Source: Streptomyces sp. 8K308 (GTDB lineage Bacteria; Actinomycetota; Actinomycetes; Streptomycetales; Streptomycetaceae). From it: a stretch of 64,000 nt of DNA. The notes under the pieces were generated by a model. That model was not told the origin of the DNA. It did not search any database and was given only the letters and a program-made list of their open reading frames with translations. The DNA is taken from contig NZ_SMKC01000002.1 in assembly GCF_004348315.1 (NCBI RefSeq), forward strand, positions 1-64,000, written 5' to 3'. Shown one piece after another: positions 57,442 through 64,000 of the stretch (positions within the stretch are counted from its first letter, which is position 1; the number at the start of each line of letters is the position of its first letter). A program made the position numbers and the translations under genes.

Positions 57442-58113
57442 GTGTTCGACTTCCTAGACCTCGAACAGTACGACCTGTTCGGCGCGTTCTGGACGACGGT
57501 GCAGCTCACCGTCCTCTCCGCGATCGGCTCGCTGATCTGGGGCACGATCCTGGCGGGCATGCGGGTCAGCCCGGTCCCGATCATGCGCGCCTTCGGCACC
57601 GCCTACGTCCACCTCTTCCGCAACACCCCGCTGACCCTGATCATCGTCTTCTGCTCGCTGGGCCTGGGCCAGACGTTGCAGATGACGATGTTTTCCGACG
57701 ACATCGACACCACCGGCTTCCGGCTGGCCGTCCTCGGCTTCATCGCGTACACCTCAACCTTCGTCTGTGAGGCGCTGCGCTCCGGCATCAACACCGTGCC
57801 GGTGGGCCAGGCGGAGGCGGCGCGCGCCATCGGCCTCAGCTTCAGCCAGGTGCTGCGCATCGTGGTGCTGCCCCAGGCCTTCCGCTCGGTGGTGGCCCCG
57901 CTGGCCAACGTGCTGATCGCCCTCACCAAGAACACCACGGTGGCGGCCGCCATCGGCGTGGCCGAGGCCGCGTTCCTGATGCGGACCATGGTCGAGAACG
58001 AGGCCGACCTCATCCCGATCGCCCTGTTGTTCGCCCTCGGTTTCATCATCCTGACCCTGCCGACCGGACTCTTCCTCGGCTGGCTGGCCAAGCGCGTGGC
58101 GGTGAAGCGATGA
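57442..58113 (+). CDS. gluC: Glutamate ABC transporter permease
   Basis: This 223-residue polar-amino-acid permease has five hydrophobic segments and the EAA loop AARAIGLSFSQVLRIVVLPQ that contacts GluA. GTG at 57442 (VFDFLDLEQYDLFGAF) is the start. Its ATGA end overlaps the gluD start by four bases, so translation is coupled. Confidence 0.92.
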   Translation: MFDFLDLEQYDLFGAFWTTVQLTVLSAIGSLIWGTILAGMRVSPVPIMRAFGTAYVHLFRNTPLTLIIVFCSLGLGQTLQMTMFSDDIDTTGFRLAVLGFIAYTSTFVCEALRSGINTVPVGQAEAARAIGLSFSQVLRIVVLPQAFRSVVAPLANVLIALTKNTTVAAAIGVAEAAFLMRTMVENEADLIPIALLFALGFIILTLPTGLFLGWLAKRVAVKR

Positions 58114-59087
58114 CCAACCTGTCCGTTCTGTATGACGCCCCGGGTCCCCGGGCCAAGCGGCGGAACGTGCTCTACGCCGTGCTGTTTGTTGCCGTGCTCG
58201 CCGCCTTCTTCTGGTGGGTCATCCAGGCGATGAACGACAATAACCAGCTCGACGCGGAGAAGTGGGACGTCTTCGTCACCGACTCCCGGATCTGGACCAC
58301 CTTCCTCTGGCCCGGCCTGCAGGACACGCTGACGGCGGCGGCCCTGTCGCTGGTGATCGCGCTGCCGCTCGGCGTCGTGTTCGGCATCGGCCGGCTCTCC
58401 GACCACTGGTGGATCCGCCGACCCTGCGACGTCATCGTCGAGTTCTTCCGCGCCGTCCCGGTGCTGCTGATGATGATCTTCGCCAACGAGGCGTACGCGA
58501 TGTGGTCCGACGTCGACCGTGACGTCCGCCCGCTGTACGCGGTGGTGACCGGCCTGGTCCTCTACAACGCCTCGGTGCTGGCCGAGATCGTGCGGGCCGG
58601 CGTGCTGACGCTGCCGCGCGGCCAGGGCGAGGCGGCCCGGGCGATCGGCCTGCGCAAGGGCCAGACCATGGTCCACGTGCTGCTGCCCCAGGCGGTGACC
58701 GCGATGCTGCCGGCGATCGTCAGCCAGCTGGTGGTCATCGTGAAGGACACCACGCTCGGTGGCGCCATACTGGGCTACAGCGAGCTGCTGTCCAACGCGC
58801 GCCTGGTGTCCACCAACTACGCCAACACCATCGCCGCCTACATGGTGGCCGCGCTGATCTTCATCGCGCTGAACTTCCTGCTCACCAGCCTGGCCGCCTG
58901 GCTGGAGAACCGGCTGCGGCGCGGCAAGCGGGGCACCGGCACGGTGGTCAAGAACGACCCGACCGACCCGGCGGACAGCACCTCGATGGCCTCCGCCCTC
59001 CCCACCCCGCGGGTGTCCGAGCCGCAGCTCACGGCACCTGCCGGAGTCGCCACCCCGGGCACGCCCGGGACCGACCCCAACCCCTAG
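58110..59087 (+). CDS. gluD: Glutamate ABC transporter permease
   Basis: This 325-residue second permease of the system has an N-terminal transmembrane helix (VLYAVLFVAVLAAFFWWVI) and about four more, with the EAA loop AARAIGLRKGQTMVHVLLPQ. The last 60 residues are a proline/threonine-rich cytoplasmic tail. It overlaps gluC. No clear terminator follows before the monooxygenase gene. Confidence 0.92.
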   Translation: MTNLSVLYDAPGPRAKRRNVLYAVLFVAVLAAFFWWVIQAMNDNNQLDAEKWDVFVTDSRIWTTFLWPGLQDTLTAAALSLVIALPLGVVFGIGRLSDHWWIRRPCDVIVEFFRAVPVLLMMIFANEAYAMWSDVDRDVRPLYAVVTGLVLYNASVLAEIVRAGVLTLPRGQGEAARAIGLRKGQTMVHVLLPQAVTAMLPAIVSQLVVIVKDTTLGGAILGYSELLSNARLVSTNYANTIAAYMVAALIFIALNFLLTSLAAWLENRLRRGKRGTGTVVKNDPTDPADSTSMASALPTPRVSEPQLTAPAGVATPGTPGTDPNP

Positions 59088-59111
59088 CCGATCACCGGGG
59101 ACCGGGCGGAC

Positions 59112-60695
59112 TTGACGCCCGATCAGCCGCTGGGTTGCATACGTGCTGTGCTGCCCGTGATCATTGCCGGCGCGGGCCCGATCGGGCTCGCGCTGGCGCT
59201 TGCCCTGGCCGGGCAGGGCGTCCCCTCCGTGATACTCGACGGCGGAGAGGGACCGGCCCCGAAACGCCTCGCCCGCAGTTGCGTGCTGCCGCCCGACCTG
59301 GCCAGATGGGCGGCCCTGCCGGGTCTCGGCCGGGACACCGGGGTGTGGGCGGCCTGGCGCACCAGCGTCCGGGGGCGCGCCGTCTTCCGCCACGAGTTCC
59401 CCGAGCGCACCGCGCCGCGCCACGTGCCGCAGCACGTGCTCGAACACGCCCTGCGGGAGGCCGCGGGCCACGAGGAGCTGATCCGGATCGCGGCCGGGCA
59501 CCGGCTGACGGACCTAGAGCAGCACGACCGCGAGATCCTGGCCCACACGGTGCGCCGGGCGCCCGAGGGGCAGCGCGGCCAGGCCAGGTCGTTCCGCGGC
59601 AGCTACCTCGTCGGCTGCGACGGGGCCCGCTCCACCGCCCGCAAGCTGCTGGGCATCGCCTTCCCCGGGCGCACCGGCGTCGAGCGCTACGCGGTGGCGG
59701 CGTTGCGCGCCGAGCTGCCCTGGCCTGGCGAGGCCGGGCTGCACCGAGGGGTGCCGCAGGCCGAGGTCATCACCAGGCCGCTGGCCGGCGACCGGTGGCG
59801 GCTCGACTGGCCGCTGCCGCCTGACGGCGCCCTGGTCACCCCGGACGCCATGCTGGAGCGGGTGCACGCCACGCTCACCACCTGGCACGACGGTGAACTC
59901 CCGCCCTACGAATTGCTGGACGCCGGCGTGCACATCTGCCACCAGCGCCTGGCCCGCCGCTGGCGCGCCGGCCGGGCGTTCCTCGCGGGGGACGCGGCGC
60001 ACCTGCTGGGGGCGCTCGGCACCCAGCAGGTCGCCGAGGGCCTGCGGGACGTGGACAACCTGGCCTGGAAGCTGGCCATCGCCTGTCGCGAGGGCGACGC
60101 CGAGACCCTGCTCGACAGCTACGAGGCCGAGCGCCGCACCGCCGTCGCCGATCGGCTGCGGGCGGTCGACCAGGCGCTGCCACTGGTGCGCGGCGGCGGG
60201 CTCGCCGGCCGCCTCACCGGGCGCGGCCGGGGGCGGCTCACCCTGCTCGCCGACGGCCACCTGGGCCGCGGCACCCTGGGCGCGCCCGCCGGCTATCCGG
60301 CGTCCCCGCTGGCCAGCACCGCGCCCCGCGCCACCCCGGCCGAGCCGCCAGGCACCCTGGTCGACGACGTCCCGGTGACGTCCCTGGACGGCGCCCAGGG
60401 CTCACTCAGGGAGCGCCTCGGCGGCCCGCTGCTGCTGGTGCTGACCGCCCCGGGATCGCGGGTGTGGGACGCCAGGCACTGGCTGACGGCCGGCCTCATG
60501 CCCCGGCTGGCGGCTGCGGTCGGCACCCTGCCGCTGCCGGCTGAGCTGATGGTCACCGAGGAGTATCCGGGGGCCGGCGCGCACACCCTGCTGGTCGTCC
60601 GCCCCGACGGACACCTGGCCGCCGCGCTGCCGGGCACCGACCTGGCCGCTCTCACCGAGTGCGTGCGCGGCCTGCGCGGCGCCACGGGGGCCTAG
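59112..60695 (+). CDS. FAD-dependent aromatic hydroxylase-type monooxygenase
   Basis: This 527-residue class A flavoprotein monooxygenase has the FAD loop VIIAGAGPIGLALALALAG, the DG motif YLVGCDGARSTARKLL and the GD motif FLAGDAAHLLGALGTQQVAE. A C-terminal thioredoxin-like domain (from about 400) is typical of phenol- or polyketide-hydroxylating members. In most such enzymes the DG/GD lines are followed by H-x-x-P; here it reads HLLGALGTQ, so the proline is missing. The substrate is unknown. The start is uncertain between the TTG at 59112 and the GTG at 59148 (VLPVIIAGAG). Confidence 0.82.
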   Translation: MTPDQPLGCIRAVLPVIIAGAGPIGLALALALAGQGVPSVILDGGEGPAPKRLARSCVLPPDLARWAALPGLGRDTGVWAAWRTSVRGRAVFRHEFPERTAPRHVPQHVLEHALREAAGHEELIRIAAGHRLTDLEQHDREILAHTVRRAPEGQRGQARSFRGSYLVGCDGARSTARKLLGIAFPGRTGVERYAVAALRAELPWPGEAGLHRGVPQAEVITRPLAGDRWRLDWPLPPDGALVTPDAMLERVHATLTTWHDGELPPYELLDAGVHICHQRLARRWRAGRAFLAGDAAHLLGALGTQQVAEGLRDVDNLAWKLAIACREGDAETLLDSYEAERRTAVADRLRAVDQALPLVRGGGLAGRLTGRGRGRLTLLADGHLGRGTLGAPAGYPASPLASTAPRATPAEPPGTLVDDVPVTSLDGAQGSLRERLGGPLLLVLTAPGSRVWDARHWLTAGLMPRLAAAVGTLPLPAELMVTEEYPGAGAHTLLVVRPDGHLAAALPGTDLAALTECVRGLRGATGA

Positions 60696-60718
60696 CCGCT
60701 CCGCCTGGGCGGGGCCGC

Positions 60719-61324
60719 TCAGAGGCCGTCCCCGATCAGCTCGGTCTCCTCGCCAGGGTCCTCCCCCTCGGCGGCCAGGGCCTCCCTGACCACCCGCAGG
60801 GCCGTGCCCTCCGGGTAGCCCTTGCGGGCCAGCATCCCGACCAGCCGGCGCAGTCGCCGATCGCGGTCGAGGCCCCGGGTGGCCCGCAGCCGGCGGGCCA
60901 CCAGCGCCCGGGCCGTGTCCTCCTCGCGCTCGGCGTCAAGGCGGCCGATCGCCTCGTCGATGGATGCGGCGGCCACCCCCTTGGTCCGCAGCTCGCGCGC
61001 CAGGGCTCGCCGGGCGAGCCCACGGCCGTGGTGCCTGGACTCCACCCAGGCCGCGGCGAAGGCGGCGTCGTCGATCAGCCCCACCTCCTCGAACCGGTCG
61101 AGGACCGCCGCCGACACCTCGTCCGGCACGTCCCGCTCGCGGAGCGCGTCGGCCAGCTCCCGACGCGTCCGCGGTGTCCCGGTGAGCAGCCGCAGGCAGA
61201 TCGCCCGCGCCCGCTCCTCCGGGCTCCTCGGGGGGTGCGGTGGCCCTGCCCCGGCCCTCGACGCGGCGGGGCCACCGCCGTCTTCGTGTCCCGCGCCCTC
61301 CGGCCAGTCGGTGCGCCGGGTCAC
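60719..61324 (-). CDS. recX: RecA regulator RecX
   Basis: This 201-residue RecX family protein binds RecA filaments and modulates recombination. The tandem three-helix repeats are visible (RAICLRLLTGTPRTRRELAD, FEEVGLIDDAAFAAAWVESR, LARRALARELRTKGV). The N-terminal 35 residues are disordered. Its GTG start lies two bases past the recA stop, so the genes are translationally linked. Confidence 0.93.
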   Translation of the reverse strand: MTRRTDWPEGAGHEDGGGPAASRAGAGPPHPPRSPEERARAICLRLLTGTPRTRRELADALRERDVPDEVSAAVLDRFEEVGLIDDAAFAAAWVESRHHGRGLARRALARELRTKGVAAASIDEAIGRLDAEREEDTARALVARRLRATRGLDRDRRLRRLVGMLARKGYPEGTALRVVREALAAEGEDPGEETELIGDGL

Positions 61325-61326
61325 CG

Positions 61327-62445
61327 TCAGCTCTTGGCCGCGGCGGCCGCGGGCTTGGCCTTCCCGCCCTTGGCGGGCGCGGGCGGCGCGACGGCGGCGG
61401 CCGCGGTGGCGGCCGCGTCCTTGCCCGGCTCGCCTTCGGGCGCCTCGGTCTTGGGCCCGATGCCCAGCTTCTCCTTGATCTTCTTCTCGATCTCGTTGGC
61501 CAGGCCCGGGTTGTCACGCAGGAAGTTCCGCGCGTTCTCCTTGCCCTGCCCCAGCTGGTCGCCCTCGTAGGTGTACCAGGCGCCGGACTTGCGGATGAAG
61601 CCGTGCTCGACGCCCATGTCGATCAGGCCGCCCTCGCGGCTGATGCCGATGCCGTAGAGGATGTCGAACTCGGCCTGCTTGAAGGGCGGGGCCACCTTGT
61701 TCTTGACGACCTTGACCCGGGTGCGGTTGCCGACCGCCTCGGTGCCGTCCTTCAGGGTCTCGATGCGGCGGATGTCGAGCCGCACCGAGGCGTAGAACTT
61801 CAGCGCCCGACCACCCGTGGTCGTCTCGGGCGAGCCGAACATCACGCCGACCTTCTCGCGGAGCTGGTTGATGAAGATGGCCGTGGTCTTCGACTGGTTG
61901 AGCGCACCGGTGATCTTCCGCAGGGCCTGGCTCATCAGCCGCGCCTGGAGGCCGACGTGGGAGTCGCCCATCTCGCCCTCGATCTCGGCGCGCGGCACCA
62001 GGGCCGCCACCGAGTCGATGACGATCAGGTCGAGGGCGCCGGAGCGGATCAGCATGTCGGTGATCTCGAGCGCCTGTTCGCCGTTGTCCGGCTGGGAGAG
62101 GATCAGCTGGTCCACGTCCACGCCCAGCTTCTTGGCGTACTCCGGGTCGAGCGCGTGCTCGGCGTCCACGAAGGCGACCGTGCCGCCGGCGCGCTGGGCG
62201 TTCGCCACCGCGTGCAGGGTCAGGGTCGTCTTTCCTGAGGACTCGGGGCCGTACACCTCGACCACCCGGCCGCGCGGCAGCCCGCCCACGCCGAGGGCCA
62301 CGTCGAGGGCCGTGGAACCGGTGGGGATGACCTCGACCGGCTCGTCCGGCCGCTCGCCCAGGCGCATCACGGCGCCTTTGCCGAACTGCCGCTCAATCTG
62401 CGCGAGTGCGGCGTCCAACGCCTTCTCGCGGTCCGTACCTGCCAT
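61327..62445 (-). CDS. recA: Recombinase RecA
   Basis: This 372-residue recombinase forms filaments on single-stranded DNA, drives strand exchange and triggers LexA self-cleavage. Walker A is GPESSGKT (66-73). The DNA-binding loops and the family block [16 protein letters not shown] are present. The C-terminal 45 residues are alanine/lysine-rich, longer than in E. coli. ATG at 62445 ([10 protein letters not shown]) is the standard start. Its promoter contains an SOS-like box, and recX follows in the same operon. Confidence 0.97.
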   Translation of the reverse strand: MAGTDREKALDAALAQIERQFGKGAVMRLGERPDEPVEVIPTGSTALDVALGVGGLPRGRVVEVYGPESSGKTTLTLHAVANAQRAGGTVAFVDAEHALDPEYAKKLGVDVDQLILSQPDNGEQALEITDMLIRSGALDLIVIDSVAALVPRAEIEGEMGDSHVGLQARLMSQALRKITGALNQSKTTAIFINQLREKVGVMFGSPETTTGGRALKFYASVRLDIRRIETLKDGTEAVGNRTRVKVVKNKVAPPFKQAEFDILYGIGISREGGLIDMGVEHGFIRKSGAWYTYEGDQLGQGKENARNFLRDNPGLANEIEKKIKEKLGIGPKTEAPEGEPGKDAAATAAAAVAPPAPAKGGKAKPAAAAAKS

Positions 62446-62542
62446 GGGTGCCACCCGGTCCGTCTGATTCGATCGCTTCACATCCACGGACGCTAGCGCC
62501 CGCCACTGACAATCGAGGACCGGGACGCCGTTCCGCACCCCC

Positions 62543-62572
62543 ATAAGAATGGCTGTTCGATTTTTGTGTCAA
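62543..62572 (-). promoter_or_regulatory. recA promoter with SOS-like box in the spacer
   Basis: On the minus strand a perfect TTGACA (62567-62572) and TCTTAT (62543-62548) are 18 bases apart. GAACagccATTC (62547-62558) lies inside, matching the SOS box GAAC-N4-GTTC at 7 of 8 defined positions. LexA binding here would block the promoter. Confidence 0.8.
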
Positions 62573-62587
62573 GCGAACGAGCCGGTC

Positions 62588-62596
62588 TGTGGATAA
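62588..62596 (-). promoter_or_regulatory. DnaA box upstream of recA
   Basis: TGTGGATAA is the exact reverse complement of TTATCCACA, 16 bases upstream of the recA -35. It may let DnaA contribute to recA control or may be a simple binding site. Confidence 0.5.
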
Positions 62597-62621
62597 CCGG
62601 GAAAACGCCTGTTCAGAGCCA

Positions 62622-62816
62622 TCACCGCAGGTGCGCGGGCACATCCATGGCCGCACAGACCGCCCGCCAGACGTCCTTGGCGCTCCAGCCCTCGGCCAGC
62701 GCCTCGTTCACCGTCTTTCCCCCGAGTTCGGACATCACGTGGTCCCGAGCGAAGGAGTCCGCGTAGGCAGGACCGAACTGCTCCGCCATCCGCTGCCAGA
62801 AGTCCGTCAACCGCAT
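62622..62816 (-). CDS. DUF3046 family protein
   Basis: This 64-residue actinobacterial protein is conserved next to recA. Family blocks MRLTDFWQRMAEQFGPAYAD and AEGWSAKDVWRAVCAAMDVP are seen. The function is unknown; the small helical fold and repeated linkage to recA suggest a DNA-repair role, but that is inference. ATG at 62816 has GGAGG directly upstream and a possible -10 (GATACT). Confidence 0.88.
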   Translation of the reverse strand: MRLTDFWQRMAEQFGPAYADSFARDHVMSELGGKTVNEALAEGWSAKDVWRAVCAAMDVPAHLR

Positions 62817-62878
62817 ACCTCCAGTATCCCGCCGCCCCCGAGGGTGCCCGAGAGTGGCTGTCAGTGCCGGGTGTCACG

Positions 62879-64000
62879 ATGAGGGACATGGACGGACAAT
62901 CGGCACCGGGCGCGGCGGGCGCGCTCGACGGGTTCTCACCGGCCACCAGGGCATGGTTCACCAGGGCCTTCCACGCGCCGACGGCGGCGCAGGTGGGGGC
63001 CTGGCAGGCGATCGCCGAGGAGTCGGACGCCCTGGTCGTCGCGCCGACCGGCTCCGGCAAGACCCTGGCCGCCTTCCTCGCCTCGCTCGACCGACTGGCG
63101 GCCACGCCGCCGCCGGCCGAGCCGCTGAAGCGCTGCCGAGTGCTGTACGTCTCGCCGCTCAAGGCGCTCGCCGTCGACGTTGAGCGGAATCTGCGCAGCC
63201 CGCTCACCGGCATCCGGCAGGAGTCGGCCCGCCTCGGCCTCGCGGTGCCGGAGATCCGCGTCGGCATCCGCACCGGCGACACCCCGGCGGCCGACCGCCG
63301 CACCCTGGCCCGCCGGCCGCCCGACATCCTCATCACCACCCCGGAGTCGCTGTTCCTCATGCTCACCTCGGCCAGCCGCGAGGCGCTGGCCGGCGTCGAG
63401 ACCGTGATCCTGGACGAGGTGCACGCGGTCGCCGGCACCAAGCGCGGCGCGCACCTGGCGCTCTCCCTCGAGCGGCTCGACGCGCTGCTCCCCAGGCCGG
63501 CCCGGCGGATCGGTCTCTCCGCCACGGTGCGGCCGGTCGACGAGGTGGCCAGGTTCCTCTCGCCGCAGCGCAAGGCGAGGATCGTCCAGCCGCCGTCCGG
63601 CAAGGAGTTCCAGCTCTCGGTGGTCGTGCCCGTCGCGGACCTGGGCGAGCTCGGCGGCTCGCCCGTGCCCGACGCCCCGGGCCCCGGCGGCTCTCCCGGC
63701 GGCCCGCCGTCCATCTGGCCATCGGTCGAGGAGCGCATCGTCGACCTGGTGCTCGCCCACCGCTCCACCATCGTCTTCGCCAACTCGCGCCGGCTCGCCG
63801 AGCGCCTGTGCAACCGGATGAACGAGATCGCCCACGAGCGCGCCACCGGCGAGCCGCTGCCCGAGGAGCACTCCCCCGCCGCGCTGATGGGCGGCTCCGG
63901 GGCCACCAGGGGCGCCCCCGCGGTCCTCGCCAGGGCACACCACGGCTCGGTCTCCAAGGAGCAGCGCGCCCTGATCGAGGAGGATCTGAAGGCCGGCCGG
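62879..64000 (+). CDS. Lhr-like ATP-dependent helicase, partial
   Basis: The gene begins with ATG at 62879 or 62888 and runs off the right edge. The 374 visible residues carry the first RecA-like domain of a large (Lhr) helicase: Walker A APTGSGKTLAAFLASLDRLA, SPLKALAVDVERNL, TTPESLFLMLTS, Walker B DEVHAVAGTKRGAHLALSLE and SATVRPVDEVARFL. The second domain starts (VFANSRRLAERLCNRMNEIA). Such Lhr proteins of about 1500 residues act in DNA repair. It is divergent from the DUF3046 gene. Confidence 0.9.
   Translation, partial: MRDMDGQSAPGAAGALDGFSPATRAWFTRAFHAPTAAQVGAWQAIAEESDALVVAPTGSGKTLAAFLASLDRLAATPPPAEPLKRCRVLYVSPLKALAVDVERNLRSPLTGIRQESARLGLAVPEIRVGIRTGDTPAADRRTLARRPPDILITTPESLFLMLTSASREALAGVETVILDEVHAVAGTKRGAHLALSLERLDALLPRPARRIGLSATVRPVDEVARFLSPQRKARIVQPPSGKEFQLSVVVPVADLGELGGSPVPDAPGPGGSPGGPPSIWPSVEERIVDLVLAHRSTIVFANSRRLAERLCNRMNEIAHERATGEPLPEEHSPAALMGGSGATRGAPAVLARAHHGSVSKEQRALIEEDLKAGR

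Overview
The window is high-GC actinobacterial chromosome, almost certainly Streptomyces. It uses GTG/TTG starts freely, has GGAGG-type ribosome sites, and carries a recognisable Streptomyces core block: a principal sigma factor of the HrdB type, nrdR-nrdJ, lexA, hflX, dapF, miaA/miaB, a gluABCD uptake operon and recA-recX. From memory, the gene order matches the conserved core of Streptomyces chromosomes. I see no insertion sequence, prophage, CRISPR array, rRNA or tRNA gene. Fifty protein genes are supported, two of them cut by the window edges.

Layout. 1-10 kb: end of a GNAT/acyl-CoA ligase fusion, the PTS phosphocarrier HPr, an FCD-type GntR regulator, a translationally coupled pair of M16 peptidases (one with and one without the zinc motif), topoisomerase IV subunit A, and a CobW-type metal GTPase. 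10-21 kb: a sucrase/ferredoxin-like protein with an iron-box-like element at its start, topoisomerase IV subunit B, a small zinc-ribbon protein, the principal sigma factor, a FadR-like regulator, a fused ABC exporter, a NUDIX regulator and a DUF4192 protein. 21-33 kb: a RecQ helicase carrying a phosphoribosyltransferase-like tail and preceded by two perfect DnaA boxes, RNase HII, a histidine phosphatase, a DUF4937 protein, an SDR protein, the NrdR/NrdJ ribonucleotide reductase pair with paired NrdR boxes, LexA with an SOS-like box, and a DinG-type helicase.

33-38 kb: the most accessory-looking segment, a three-gene NRPS-independent siderophore locus (two IucA/IucC synthetases around an acyltransferase). 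38-49 kb: a secreted lipoprotein protease, PanD, HflX, an RSH (p)ppGpp enzyme, DapF, a membrane protein, MiaA, a 56-residue conserved small protein, a LigB-like protein and MiaB. 49-55 kb: an orphan TAXI-type binding protein, a GH38 alpha-mannosidase and a two-component system. 55-64 kb: gluABCD, a flavin monooxygenase, recX, recA (promoter with an SOS-like box in its spacer), DUF3046 and the start of an Lhr-like helicase.

Functionally, DNA metabolism dominates: both topoisomerase IV subunits, RecQ, DinG, Lhr, RecA/RecX, LexA and dNTP supply by NrdJ/NrdR. The LexA and NrdR sites can be read directly. I did not find a convincing wholly new multi-gene defence or biosynthetic system. The best leads are the RecQ-phosphoribosyltransferase fusion with DnaA boxes, the incomplete-looking siderophore locus, the palindrome over the ABC exporter start, the iron-box-like element at 10.04 kb, and the TAXI/mannosidase/two-component arrangement.
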